64,000 nucleotides of DNA from Setomelanomma holmii (GCA_010015745.1 ML978173.1:124001-188000), one strand, 5' to 3'. Shown: positions 33,364-45,827, counted from the stretch's first letter. Notes: generated by a model from the sequence alone, not told the origin. Translations and numbers: made by a program.

Positions 33364-34440
33364 ATGGCCCACCTCAAAGATCTTCGAATGAACTGTTGTT
33401 CGATACCATAAGAGCTCTTCAGCCCTCCACACTGAGACTCGCTCAGCTATGTCGAGTCTCTCGTAAGCTCGGTAGTGTCGCCCGCGAGATCCTCTACACC
33501 TCCATAAACTGCCCGTGGCTCATCGATGACGTGGTCTGTCTCTTGCGAACGTTGCTAGAGAATCATGAGCTGGCCGAGAAAGTCAAGGACTTTCAGTGCT
33601 ACCTCACGCTGAACGAGACCAACTGGGGCTTGCCACGGGACACCCTGAACACGCCCGAAGTGATTGGCAAAGCCTTGAAACATATCGTCCACCATCTCGA
33701 ATATGTGCTGGACGACACGGTCATCGCCTGTCTAGCGCGAGGCTTTATCGGGAACAGCGCTATCGCGTTTACAGCCCTGGTCATCACGCTTCTCCCACAA
33801 CTCTCGAGTTTAAGCTTCTGTCTCAATCAGTATGACGACGAGGATACGGTATACCATAATCCCACCGGCGCCCTATATTGATTGTACAACTGCGCATACA
33901 CTAATCCGAGTGTTGCTCCTCGTTTTAGCCCAAGTCTCGATATTTGAAGGAGTTGACTATCCCGGTAGATAATCTTGCTCTTTTGGCATTCTTCAGTCTC
34001 GAAGCGTTGAGTGACCTGGAGATAAGGTTTACTGATTGGGATGGAAAGACGTATTGGCCAAACCAACCTTTGCCGCTCAGCATTCAGCCTCATAGCTTCA
34101 AGACGCCGAAACTTGTCATAGACTGTGCGCCGATGTGTCATCCCACTGGGAAACAAGCAACGCACCTTGATGAGGCAATTAAGACGCTTCGGTTGGCGGA
34201 GTCATCAAGACCTGTCCACGTCGTCGAGATTCAGCTTACGAGCTCTGAGCATTGGGACAGCAGGTTTCGACATCGCCACAACCCCAGTGTTCCCAGCTTC
34301 TCGGCTTTTTTACCGTAGCCAAGTTGTCGGCCTCCACCGTACCCTGCAAATTCTGGCGAAGAAAATTCTATGCTACCATACCGAGCTTCGCAAAATGGTG
34401 GATTTGAAGCAGACGACACGTCTCTTAGCCTAGGCTTGAA
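33364..34440 (+). pseudogene. F-box-like protein, 1-nt deletion inside the F-box
   Basis: ATG 33364 gives MAHLKDL, but the next F-box residues NELLFDTIRAL are one frame away: a single missing base at about 33384-33385 breaks the L-P-N-E-L-L motif. The second frame continues as STLRLAQLCRVSRKLGSVAR and LRTLLENHELAEKVKDFQCY to TGA at 33879-33881. Further family-like sequence (LKELTIPVDNLALLAFFSLE) follows from 33944 in a third frame, possibly after an intron ending TTTTAG at about 33927. The 3' limit is approximate. It is a paralogue of the gene at 31143 (shared LARLCR.SR.....A.E.LY.RI pattern). Confidence 0.6.
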
Positions 34441-35250
34441 TATGGTCATGTGCATGCGAAACTAATTCCAAGAGCCTTCGACACACCAAAGATCACACCT
34501 ACACCATTTCTTGTTGAAATTGTGACGGTGGACACAACAACTAGGAGTTATCGAGAAAGACTTCGATGACTATATCTCACGGACATGATCAGATGTTCTC
34601 CCTTTTGTGTCATGCCAAATGTTGGCGGTCGTCCATCCCATTCATCAATTAGCAGCACAATGTAATTATCGAGCATCTCCATGCTGTCCGCGGGACCTAT
34701 AGGTGAAGACCACAGGCAAAGCGAATTTCAGATTCTCGATAGTTATAGCCTAGATGCCGATGCTAAAATCGACAGCGGTGATGCTGACTTCAGAGGCATC
34801 TTGAGACGGGTAGATGGAGACCTGTAAGCTGCTACAAGTGGTCATGGAGACAAAAAGGATCTGACATCACATCAATTTCACATATGCTCAATAGTCTGCT
34901 ATAATCGAAGTCGAGGCGAATGGTCCTCGAAGGTTTCTTGTATTCATCTTCATACAGGGCCTAAGAATGAGAGACGCCAGGCAATGCTGATGAGTGATCT
35001 AAGCGACGATATCATGGTCCGCTCTCATACTGATTCTATGCCATCGCAAAATCACGAATCAACTGCTGCTCGCGCTGCCTGTATACCCAACGCCAGGAAT
35101 AAATGTCGAAACGAGATCGTGCTTAGTATAGACACGAATTCGAAAGAAGAACCTGATCCGCTGGCCTGTGGTGTGGGGCCGAAGGTGGTGACTTTTGGCG
35201 GAGTATTGTCTTCGATAGAGTGTGCGTCCAGGGAAAATGCTTTGAGCTCA
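34441..35250. other. Spacer at the right edge of the decayed island
   Basis: Holds the presumed 3' UTR of the co-chaperone gene and degenerate sequence. No feature recognised. Confidence 0.45.
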
Positions 35251-37437
35251 TCAGAATGGGAAGCCGCCCGGAGGACCGCCTCTTCGTTGGCCACCAGGCA
35301 TGCCGCCCATGCCACCAAACGGGCTTCCGCCGCCGGTGCTGAAGTGAAAGCCGCCTCCTCCACCGCGGCCGCCGCCCATGCCTCCCATGCCTCCACCTCC
35401 CATGCCGCCGAACATTTGCATTACTGATCAACACATTAGCACAATAGTCGGTGCGTCCACAAAAGCAAAACTTACAGATTTCAGGGTCGATACCACCAGC
35501 ACCGCCCATACCACCACCTCCGCCAAACATGTCAGATGGATCAATAAGATCCTCACCCGAGTCGTATCTGGCGCGCTTTTGCGAGTCGCTCAATGTCTCA
35601 TGGGCTTCTTGAATCTCCTTGAACCTCTCTGCGGCCTCCTCGTCGCCGGGGTTCTTGTCGGGGTGATGTATGATGGCCAGCTTACGGTATGCCTTCTTGA
35701 TCTCCTGTTCGGTGCAGTCCTTCTCGAGCCCAAGAATCTTATAGTAGTCCTTCCTCTTGCTCTTCTTGAGTTCCAATTCCGCGTCACGAATCTCCTTGGC
35801 AATGCCGGGCTCGGCTGGATTGGCTTCGTGGATAGCCTTGAGCTCGCGAATGGCTTCATCCCAGTTTCCAGATTCTCCCAAAGCCTTTGCCCTCGTCTTC
35901 CGTGCCTTGGTGTAGCTGGGATCGAGCTCGAGGGCCCTGTCGCAGTCTGCAGTCGCAGCCTTCCAGTTCTTTAACCTCGAGTTGCACAGCGCTCGGTTCT
36001 GCAGAATCTTCGAGTTGGTGTTCTTGTTCGATGGATCGACTTCGAGGGCCTCGGTATATGTGTCCACGGCCTGTTGGTATCGGCCAGCCTTGAACGACGC
36101 ATTGCCGTCCGACTTCATCCGCTCTAGCTTCTGCACCATCCGCAGATACTTGACTGCAGCCTTGAAGTCAGGGTCGCAGCTGAGCGCCTGCCTAAAGTGC
36201 TGCATAGCCTTGTCATTCTCGCCTTGCGCGTACAGAATACGGCCTCTTAATACCAGGGCGTCTGGATCCTGGTTGTTGTTCCGCAGTATCGCCATGACCA
36301 CGTTCTGAGCCTCGCCGAGCGCATTGGGGTTGCCCATTCGCAAATGTGCCTCTCCACGCATGAGCAGCCACTTCCGCGGCCTGTCTACACCAACGCCCAG
36401 ACCCTTTTCAGCCTCGTTGAGCGCGTAAACGACCATTGAGCCGGAGCCTTCGTTTTTCGACGTCTCCTCGGCCATCCGCAGGTGCTTCTGCATGTTCAGC
36501 GCAGGCTGCATGTCTTTGGCCGTCGCGTTGATCTGGTTGTACACCTGCACAGCCTCGTCTGGCCGGCCCAAGCTCGTGTATACCCTCCCTAACCGCAGCA
36601 AAATCTTCATGTTGTCTGGGTCCAGCTCATCCGCCATTTTGCAGTCTTCTAGTGCCTCGTAGAAGCGGTTTGCAGAAATGAAGGCGGCGGCTCGGTTCGA
36701 GTAGTAGGTGGCATTTTTGGGGTCGGCCTCGATAGCTGCCTCTGATTAGCGCGGGTGTCTGCATTGTGTGCGGTGGTGCAAGATGCGTCAAAATCTTCGC
36801 GTCCACACTCGTGTCACGCACCTTTCGAGTACTCCTTGATCGCTGCGGGGTAGTCCTTGATCTTAAAGAACTTGTTGCCCGCAGCCTTGTACTCCTCGGC
36901 ATCGATTGTCGGGGGCTCTGGTGGAGGGGTCGCAGCCTCGGGGGTTGCAGCATAATTTGTGCCCTGCGGCGGCGGGCTCTTGGTGTACCGATGCGGCGGA
37001 GGAGCGGGCCTGCTCTCATCGTGGCCATTCACGCCATTCGCCTTGGGAGGGTTCGCAGCCGCCGGGCTCGAGGGCGCAGGCGATGACGAGGCGTCCCTGT
37101 CGACCATGGGCACGTCCACGGGCGCGGGCTGGTCGGCCATGGCTGACATGGCCGAGTGGGAGAAGCGCTTCCGCTGCTCGGGCGGGAAGTTTAGCGGGTG
37201 GGAGTCGTCGTCGTACTTGGACGAGCGGCGGGACGAGTAAGAATTCGAGTTGGAGCGGCGGCTGCTAGTGTGGGTGCGCTCCCGCTCCTTCACACGTGAA
37301 TGCGTGCTCTTGTCGGGCGACGAGGGAGGGGTGCCTGGATTGCTGCTCGCCGGGCTGTGGGGGGCGAGATGGGGGACGGGCGGCGCGGAGCTCTTCGACT
37401 TCTTGGAGGATTTGGTGAAGAGGGAGGGAAGAACCAT
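35251..37437 (-). CDS. TPR/J-domain co-chaperone (DNAJC7/TPR2-like)
   Basis: Three exons: 37437..36822, 36741..35476 and 35423..35251, all GT-AG and in phase, giving 684 aa. The first 185 residues are a serine/proline-rich disordered tail. Tetratricopeptide repeats follow from about 186 ([79 protein letters not shown]). The J-domain starts at about 537 ([20 protein letters not shown]) and has the essential HPD at about 564 ([11 protein letters not shown]). A glycine/methionine-rich C-terminus ends GGPPGGFPF. Such proteins bind Hsp70 and Hsp90 through TPRs and stimulate Hsp70 ATPase through the J-domain. Intact. Confidence 0.92.
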
Positions 37438-38703
37438 GGAGGCGAAGTCGGACTGGTCGCGGCCTGCTTGGTGTAACGGGATCTAGTTCGCTGCAGCGAC
37501 TTTTGGTTGAGTCCGGCGCGAAACAAAAAAGTTCGGGATAAGCTGGCCTAAATTTGTTGCTAGAAGCTTCCACCTGCGAGGGTAGGCCCGCTAGACAGGT
37601 GCCACACTGTCAAGCCGCAGCGCTCGTGCATCGAAGGCTGGGGCTGATAATTCTCCGCAAACACCAATCACCGCGAGATGCGCCTATACTTTTCAGGTCT
37701 GTATGGAGGTAGAGTGATCATTGGCCTGCAAGACTTGGTAAAACGATATTGAAAGAATCTGGACAACCTTGAGAGGCTCTTTGTCTCAGACAGTTGTTCC
37801 TTTTACCAATTCTCTCTCTTCTTGCAATTGATGTTGGGCGCTCAGGAAAGCGAAATGTCGAAAATTCCTCCAATACCAATCAGCGAGGTTGGGATCTGCA
37901 GCATCACCACAGTGACAGCAGCAGCATGCATCAATATCACGGCCACTACTGGCGCTCGTTGTCATCTTTGCATGTTTTCCGCGATGTGTTGTTCTTCTTC
38001 ACAGCCAGCCTTTCTTTTTGTGAACCAATGCAAATTGGTCTCTGTTCGCGGGTGCAGCGGACTCAATACTGGCTGCAGTTTAATTTGGCAGGAGGACGGT
38101 CAGAAAATCAGATAACCTAATGACCTTCAGGGAGATTTTCAACGTCCGACATGCCGTGTTGTGACACAATGTCTGAACCCTTCAGGGAGTTGCCGGATGC
38201 AGCAATGCGAACCAGTGTCTGACCAATCAGCCTATTAGCCTCAGCCGGCCCGACAAGAGCTCAAACGTAGTCCTTCTGAGCACCTGGTAGGCAAGAACGG
38301 ACTTTCGAAAACATCATGCCCATAATCTCTTCTTCGATGTAGAATTATTGCGGTCCTTTGATCCAGTTGCTGGACCCCTCGCGCCTTCGTCATCGCCCGA
38401 AACGGCGCGGGCTCGTGCCTGTACCTCCGCAACTCCAGATCCCGCGGCCCTGGCCACAGCGCACTCTGCACACTTCAACCAAGCTGTGGGCGCAATCTCT
38501 GCGCGATTGCTTGTACCACCAACCTCTAACTTCGTTCGTCTACACGAAACACGTTGCGCGAACTCACCTCTTCTCTTGTACCTGGTCACACGGACAGTAC
38601 ATCACCGACGTCAGTAGTAGCTGCGACTCTCCACCCTGCGAAGGCATCTACGGCTTGACCAGATCGTACACACCAACTGCGCACAGCAGCTTCTCGCGTT
38701 AGA
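37438..38703. other. Divergent intergenic region, 1.27 kb
   Basis: Lies between the co-chaperone start (minus) and the Yippee start (plus), so it should carry both promoters. Open frames such as 38348-38702 run into the Yippee 5' region but lack protein-like features. No repeat seen. Confidence 0.5.
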
Positions 38704-39088
38704 ATGGGGCTCTCCTACAACATCTACCTGAACTCTTCGCGCATTTACGGCTGCAAGAACTGCAAAACACATCTCTCTAACCACGATGACATCCTGAGCA
38801 GAGTACGTACAAGCATAAAGCATGGTCCATCAACAGGAGACTGACGCAACCCAGAACTTCCGCGGCCAGCACGGCAAAGCATACCTCTTTGACAGCGTCG
38901 TAAACGTCACCGAGTCAGAGCCTAACGAGCGCAACATGACCACAGGCCGCCACATCGTCCGCGATATACACTGCAGACAATGCAAGGAGACGGTAGGCTG
39001 GAAGTACGACAAGGCTTACGAGGCAAGCGAGAAGTACAAGGAGGGCAAGTTCATCCTCGAGGCTGAGCTGCTATGTTCTGTGACTTGA
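38704..39088 (+). CDS. Yippee family zinc-binding protein
   Basis: Two exons, 38704..38802 and 38855..39088 (52-bp intron), give 110 aa, the usual Yippee length. The N-terminus MGLSYNIYLNSSRIYGCKNC and the later HCRQCKETVGWKYDKAYEAS carry the two CxxC pairs that bind one zinc. The linker GQHGKAYLFDSVVNVTE and GRHIVRDIHC are highly typical. The fold is related to Mis18 and cereblon. Cellular role in fungi is poorly defined. The last few residues (ELLCSVT) could change if a further small intron exists downstream. Confidence 0.9.
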
Positions 39089-39748
39089 TTTGTACCGCTG
39101 CAGCAGCTGGGCGGCAAGGACGCGCATCACCTTGGAGTTTTTTTGGGCATTGGGCACGATCTGGGACGGTTCATGGGAGTCTTTCTGGGTCAATTGTCAA
39201 GAGGGCGTTCTGGCGGGGCGAAGGGACTGGATCTACTTGGTATGTTTCCCCATCTCTTCAACCGCCCGATCTTCCCGTACGCATGCAATGATGCTGCGCA
39301 CCCTATATCGCTGGAGATGCTTCTAGCGCACTATACGCGTAAAGGAGCTGGAGAATGCTCAAGATGCAGTGCGCGAAGCTGCGATACCACACGATGCCTT
39401 CACCCCGGTGCGATCGTCGTGCTGACTTGAACTCAGGAAATGCGCTTTTTGTAAACTTATCCCTACCATGATCTCACCAGAATTTACGACATCAGTATAC
39501 GTTTCCGTCAAATTCCATTAGTGATGCCTGGCTACCCCGCCCAATCGAACCTCGGCGGGGTAGGTCTCCTTCCGCATCATCATCGAGCAGCTCCCGCGCA
39601 ACGGGCCCGCGGTTTTATGGCGGAACTACATAGCTAGGCTTCGACTCCACTTACTCCAGTCCTCGTTATTACTTCTTCATTTCATCTTCAATCGGCCCGT
39701 GTATCAATTCAGACAACCATTTTTCATACTTCAGACCAGATTTACATT
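39089..39748. other. Spacer with dehydrogenase promoter
   Basis: About 660 bp; contains the Yippee 3' UTR and the upstream region of the dehydrogenase. Short glycine-rich frames (39073-39430) are not convincing. Confidence 0.5.
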
Positions 39749-41010
39749 ATGGCGAAGGATACAATGAAGGCAGTAGTTTTCAAGGGGCCAGGAAAGGTGG
39801 TGATTGAGGATCGACCAGTACCAAAGATCAAGGACGCGACAGATATCATCGTCAGAGTTGACAAGGTACGTCAGCAGCACAGACTGAACTTGCCAAGCTA
39901 ACAATATGCAGACAGCATTATGCGGAAGGTGAAATTTGCTCCACTCAGATGCCACCACTGAAAGCTAATTTCTTAGTGAACTGCACGTTTACCGTGGCCA
40001 CCAGCCTTCCGGAACGGACTTTATCATGGGCCACGAATTCACCGGCCATGTGCACGAAGTCGGCTCATCAGTCAAAAGTGTCAAGGTCGGCGATCACGTT
40101 GTGTCGCCATTCACTGTCTCTTGCGGCGAGTGCTTCTACTGCACGCATGATTACTCTTCGCGGTGTACCAAGTGCTTGCTATTTGGTAGCGTGCCGTTGG
40201 ATGGCGCCCAGGCCGAGTACGTGCGTGTGCCGCTGGCAGATTCTACAGTTGTCAAGGCACCTGCAGACATCAAGGATTCGGCGTTGGTGCTGATGGCAGA
40301 CATCTTCCCTACGGGTACGTGTCAAGATTGCCGTTTGGTGACCTAGCAGTTTGCTAACAAACTACAGGCATGTTCGCAGCCAAGAATGGATTCCAACACT
40401 CGACCCCCGAGGAGATCAAGGACAGCGTGGTTGTGCTCATTGGGTGCGGTCCAGTCGCTCTATGTGCACTACTGAATTTGACGGACTACAAACCCAAGAA
40501 GATCCTAGCAGTCGACTCTGTTCCATCACGCCTTGAGCTTGCCAAGTCACTTGGCGCAGAGCCGTGGAACTTCCAAACAGATCGTGAAGGCCTAGACAAG
40601 CGCGTCAAAGAGCTCACCGACGGTCGTGGAGCAGACGTGATTGTCGAAGTCGTTGGTTTGTCGCCAGCACTGCGCATGGGCTTCGAGCTAGTGCGACCAT
40701 GGGGCGTCATTTCAAGCGTGGGCGTGCACAACGGCGAGATCCCGTGGACAGGCAACGAGGCTTACGGCAAGAACGTTAGGGTGCAAATGGGACGATGCCC
40801 AGTTCGCAGTGTGTTTCCAGAGGCGCTTGAGAGCTTGAAGCGTCACCAGGACAAGCTTGGGTGAGTCTGCAAACATCATGAGAATAGCTCACTACTAACG
40901 ATTTCAGCTTCATGGCCGACAAGATCATGCCACTCAGCGAGGCAATCGAGGGCTACGACATCTTTGACAAGATGAAGGTGCAGAAGGTTGTGTTTGAGGC
41001 GCAGAAGTAG
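39749..41010 (+). CDS. Zinc-dependent alcohol dehydrogenase (MDR family)
   Basis: Five exons: 39749..39865, 39912..39928 (a 17-nt micro-exon), 39977..40314, 40368..40860 and 40908..41010, giving 355 aa. The catalytic zinc ligands are Cys in TALCGSELH and the GHEFTG His-Glu pair. The structural zinc lobe is seen in CGECFYCTHDYSSRC. The nucleotide-binding loop is GCGPVAL, followed by a Rossmann acid (AVDS). The enzyme oxidises alcohols or reduces aldehydes with NAD(P); the substrate cannot be read from the sequence, though the lobe resembles formaldehyde/glutathione-dependent and yeast YLR460C-type enzymes. It is intact. The micro-exon carries part of the catalytic cysteine motif, so its splicing is essential. 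Confidence 0.9.
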
Positions 41011-41891
41011 TATTTTCAAGAGGTGTTCAAGTGGAAAGGTGCATTGAACGGTGTTGAGGTGTGTCGAGTTGTGGTCGAAGTCTGTTTGCTGCTGGCCAAT
41101 CATAGGATGGGGCGCGATTGAAGCAATGTGCTGGCCGTCGAAGTTCGTTCGAGTACACACGAAGCACCTATAGTCAGGGCAGATCCTGGAGTGATGTTAG
41201 TTGTGTCAAAAGCAAATCATAGTTGCGCCATCAAGATCTCCATTGGCGAGGCTGTCCGCTGGTCAGAGCTTCGCGGGGCTCGGTGCGGATGGGCGGCGAG
41301 CTGGACATGCAAGTTCGAAGCAATAGCAGCCACATCAATGCAGCGTGATTGCTGTGATGAAGCGATGCAGCTGCTACACAGCGCAATCTACTGCGCCAAT
41401 TATCCCATGGCTCCTCCCAGTTTGCACGCGCATTCTGTTCAATACGGCAAGGCTCGCCTGTCTTGCTGTCTCGCTAAGGCGACTGCGACCTGTCTCCCAA
41501 ATATCCTTTGTCCATTGTGCCTGAGTGATCTTCTACTTTGTCACCACAGCCTGCATATACACGATTTCGCCGACATACCTCATCGTCTCCCCAATCCCCT
41601 CCACCTCTTCACATCCCCTGTCCCCTCTCACTCTCGGTTCGCCCGCACCGACCACCTCCCCCGCCACTTCCGTGACTACCTGTGAGTCGCTGCTCCAACA
41701 CAATAACACTGCTTCACGTCAACATTCACTGACAGTCGACGCGACAATTGAAGGCCCTCCACGCGCACTCCCCCAAACCTCACCTAGGCCCTTTCTTGAC
41801 CTCCCCGAATTGCTGTGAGTGTTGTACTGTGGCGCGTCGCAAACTTACGTCACTGACCGTAGCTGCAGCTCGTTCCGGCCATTCATACAAC
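41011..41891. other. 5' region of the KH gene with possible UTR introns
   Basis: An 880-bp upstream region. It contains intron-like segments, for example GTGAGT near 41682 to a CTGACAG near 41734, suggesting a spliced 5' UTR of the KH-domain gene. CT-rich stretches are typical of fungal promoters. Confidence 0.45.
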
Positions 41892-43057
41892 ATGTCCACA
41901 GAAGAGTCTCAGCCAGGCCCCGGTCAGGACGCCGGCCGTGTCGCCGAGCAGCTTGACCGCCTGAACATTGACGGCGAAGGCGACGCTGCTCCGCGCACTG
42001 AGCAAGAGTACGCCGAGTCGCAACTTACGCTCCGCGCCATTGTCTCTTCGAAGGAGGCTGGTGTGATCATAGGCAAGGCGGGCAAGAACGTAGCCGACCT
42101 GCGCGACGAGACTGGTGTACGCGCCGGCGTCAGCAAAGTCGTCCAGGGCGTTCACGACCGCGTCCTCTCCGTCACTGGCAGCCTCTCGGGCACATCCAAG
42201 GCATACGGCTTGGTCGCAAAGGGCCTGCTTGATGGCGCGCCCGCAATGGGTATGGGTGGTTTAGTCCGTACTGACGGCACCCATCGTACGTTTCAATCTC
42301 GGTACCCTTGCTCACTGAGCGGCACGAATGCTTCAATGCGCTAACCTCAATTGCAGCCATCCGCCTCCTCATTTCGCACAATCAGATGGGCACTATCATC
42401 GGACGCCAGGGCTTGAAGATCAAGCAGATCCAAGACGCTTCTGGTGTTCGCATGGTTGCACAAAAGGAGATGCTCCCCCAATCGACCGAGCGCATTGTCG
42501 AAGTACAAGGGTCACCAGCAGCAATCGAGAAGGCTATCCTAGAGATTGGCAAGTGCCTGATCGATGATCACGAGCGCGGCTATGGCACTGTCCTCTACAA
42601 CCCCGCCGTAAGGGTCCAGCCAGGTGCTGGCCCTGGACCTCTGTCCAATGGTGGCGCCGCTTCCGGTCTCGGTGGTGGGCGTTCGTACAACCGCACTGGT
42701 CACGGTGCCGACTTCAGCGACTCGCCACCCACGTCGTACTCGCGTCGATCTGGATCCGATGCTGCGAGCCGACCCCCGCCTCCGACACACGATGAAGATG
42801 GTGTGGAACTCCAGACGCAGAACATCAGCATTCCTTCCGACATGGTGGGCTGCATCATTGGCCGCGGTGGCAGCAAGATTAGCGAGATCCGCAAGACATC
42901 GGGCGCTCGCATCTCCATTGCCAAGGCTCCCCACGATGACACTGGCGAGCGTATGTTCACCATCACCGGAAGTGCCAACGCAAACGAGAAGGCCCTATAT
43001 CTGTTGTATGAGAACCTCGAGGCTGAGAAGATGCGACGTAGCCAGGCTGCGGAGTAG
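41892..43057 (+). CDS. Three-KH-domain RNA-binding protein (Rnc1/Pbp2-like)
   Basis: Two exons, 41892..42285 and 42357..43057, give 364 aa. Three KH domains each have the GxxG loop: VIIGKAGKNVADLRDET (about residue 57), TIIGRQGLKIKQIQDAS (about 140) and CIIGRGGSKISEIRKTS (about 320). A glycine/serine/proline-rich linker separates the second and third. This is the PCBP/hnRNP K-like architecture; the fission-yeast relative Rnc1 stabilises mRNA in MAPK signalling, and the yeast relative is Pbp2. A cytoplasmic or nuclear mRNA-binding role is very likely; target RNAs unknown. Intact. Confidence 0.92.
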
Positions 43058-44229
43058 AATGCCGCTCCCTAATTTGATATTGCGGACAGCGACGGGGACA
43101 CGGCGGCATGGTGTGCGCCAGACGTCTCCAAGATCACTGTATTCTCACCAGGAAATGCTCCATGGTGGGCCGTGTGTTCGACCTACCGACGTCGATAGCA
43201 AAGGTTGCCTTGATCACTTTTCTGCGCCACCTGATGGATACCATGGGATGCTCAGGGGCATTCTTACATTTCTTCCCAGAACTTGTCAGAAGATCTGACA
43301 GCAGGTTGAGCGTGTCACGAAAATCATGACTTAGGGCTTTGATATCCGGATAGCATGTTTGCTTGCGGCATCCAATGTCGGAGCGAACCTGGCTTCCATT
43401 TTCTTTACGGGGTCTTGGCGAAGAAGAACGGGAAGAAAGACGAGATCAATCTCATGCTCGACCACTACGACACCATCACCTCACCTTACTCTACCCTCCG
43501 TACCTTTCCTAATCACTCTCCCTCGACATCCTACTTGCTCTTACCACAACAACATTCACGCCCTCCTTACCTACTCTCTCCTAGATACCGACTAAACAAT
43601 GATATCTACCATATCTATCTCACTTTGTGAACTTGTGATGTTGTGAATGTTTTATCATCGACCCTTGCCTTTGTGGTCTGTTGATCTACATCATTAGGGT
43701 CCATGTGCAAAATATGGAAGTTTCAACTTCCTCCTCAACACCATAGTCTGTTGCACCGAACAGCGCAAGACGCCGCACGCATATGCTCATCTCAACCACG
43801 CAAAGCATATTGCGATCAGATTGAATTGCTCGCATTTAACATGCGAACGCATCAAACCTATGGTCATCTTCTGATGCGGTGAGGTTCGGCAACACCCGCT
43901 TATGCTTCTCTGGTACGCCACGAAAGACCAGGGTCTTTAGACTAACAGACTATGCACGACCGACTGTTTTCCGAACCAGCCTGCCACGCCTGCAGGTGTT
44001 TTCTTCGGTACTATGCCCTTCTTGGACGGGTGCACCTTGGTTAAAGATGGCTCTGACCGCACTTTGTCTTTGGTCCCTGCATTGTTCGCACTCTGAATCT
44101 TCACTCCTCAGCGCTCACAGAAACCTCCGCCTCCCAAAAACTTGCAAAAACTGGAAAGACTCCAGACTGCAAGACTACGATCGGATCGACTACGACACGC
44201 ACGACAACACCAGCTGAATTCTCAGCAAG
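43058..44229. other. 1.17-kb spacer
   Basis: Downstream of the KH gene. Short frames only, including CT-rich stretches near 43480-43600. No RNA gene or repeat seen. Confidence 0.5.
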
Positions 44230-44895
44230 ATGGCGCCCGTTCAAACACAGACCATGACGGCCCACCAGTTCGACAACCCAATGATCATGTTGTCCGGCCG
44301 CGTCTCAAACCCGTCAGGACGCTCAACACGCACAGGCAAAGCACTACTCTCATACACACCACAAATCCCCAACGAGCACCCAGACATCAACCTCTCATTA
44401 CTCCGCAACAAACTACTTCTACAATGTCGGCAATACATCCCATCGCACCTTCTCCACGACGCACTCGCAGACGGAATCTACTCGCGCGCCGAACGCTGGA
44501 TCACGCCCTCCAGCCAAGCAGCGTCCAGATTCGGCAAGAAAAAACGATACTACGTCCTGCACACGGACAGCTTCAAATTGCAGCAAGTCGGCAGTGCGTG
44601 GGAAGCGCGGATCTGCAGTGCGAGTCAACCCATTGATGCCGGGAACGGTGTTGTGCTGTTTGTCAAGGAGAGGCCCGAGTGGGATGCGTTTATGGCTGGG
44701 TATAGGCGCCAGGGCAAGAGGGCGGGACAGCTTATGAGGCTCAAGCAGAAAGATACGGAGAGGAGTTGGCGGGAAAGTTGGAAGAGGAGGTGTGGGTTTG
44801 AGGGCGGGGAGGGGGTGAAGAAGGAGGTTAATGCGGGGCCGATGTGGGTGTTGGTCAAGTGTGCTATTGGGAGGATTGTCAAGGGTGAGGCGTGA
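44230..44895 (+). CDS. Hypothetical fungal protein
   Basis: Single exon, 221 aa, from MAPVQTQTMTAHQFDNPMIM to VLVKCAIGRIVKGEA. No signal peptide or membrane segment. The middle contains RFGKKKRYYVLHTDSFKLQQ and DAGNGVVLFVKERPEWDAFM, suggesting a mixed alpha/beta fold. The C-terminal quarter is basic and rich in R/K/W. I do not recognise the family. Codon use and a clean frame support a real gene; antisense frames are weaker. Confidence 0.65.
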   Translation: MAPVQTQTMTAHQFDNPMIMLSGRVSNPSGRSTRTGKALLSYTPQIPNEHPDINLSLLRNKLLLQCRQYIPSHLLHDALADGIYSRAERWITPSSQAASRFGKKKRYYVLHTDSFKLQQVGSAWEARICSASQPIDAGNGVVLFVKERPEWDAFMAGYRRQGKRAGQLMRLKQKDTERSWRESWKRRCGFEGGEGVKKEVNAGPMWVLVKCAIGRIVKGEA

Positions 44896-45827
44896 AGTTG
44901 TGAGTACCGCTGTGCTCTTTGGTCTGGGGCGGAAAGGGCTTTACTGGCATGGGATGGGAATTTTGCACATGATACCACGGGATGCACGGGTTGGCGCGGA
45001 TGCATGGATTTTCTGGCGTTTTGGCAGGTTTCGGCTTTTTGCAGCATTTTTCTGCGCGAGGAAAACACGGTATGACATGACGACCTGCATGGATTTTCTA
45101 CTGGCGCATGCCGTGGACGGTGAATTTTCACTAGACGGCCAGAGACTTCTACAAGTCTCTTTGGGATTAGATGAGAAGTACGAGCATTCAACCATCTATG
45201 GATTCTGTTATCCACACATTGCAGCCACTGGGCTGACTTGATCCTGAGTGTGCATCAACATGCGCATTGGTGTGATTTGGCAACCACGCAACCTCCTTCA
45301 CGAACTAAGCACCTAGACACCTCGTGCCCGCTCTCCAATTCTTCACATAATCCGTTCGCAGCGTTGCTCCCCATCATCACAAACAATTCTGCATCTTGCC
45401 CATCTCATCCCACATGACGCTCTGCAGCCCCACGTCAATTAAGCGAGGAGGCTGAATAGCGGGCGGCAGGGGTCGGTGCGAAAGCGTAGCGTTTAGCGTC
45501 GCTTTTTACCCCGTCTTAGCTCCGCTACCTTGATGCCACGGTTGACTTTCGATCAGCCGTCCGCTTAGGGCGCACAGAGCCACGGTTTGTTCTCAACGTT
45601 CACCTTGGACAACTTCATTGCGTGTCGACGCGCTGCCGTTCCTTTCACTGGATTTTGTAGAACTGTTTGCGACGATATCTGGGCCCCTTGAGCAAGTGAG
45701 GAGCGAGTGCGCTGCTACGAGTACATTGCATTGGAGTCTGAGCTGCGTGCAAGTGACAGCACATCCACGCTTTAATAGACTTGTATCGAGTCAGCGATTT
45801 CACGCCGGGATTCACCCCTTCGCCACG
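44896..45827. other. 930-bp promoter-side spacer
   Basis: Includes the upstream region of the nucleotide-sugar transporter. A frame at 44831-45241 is low quality. Nothing recognised. Confidence 0.5.
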
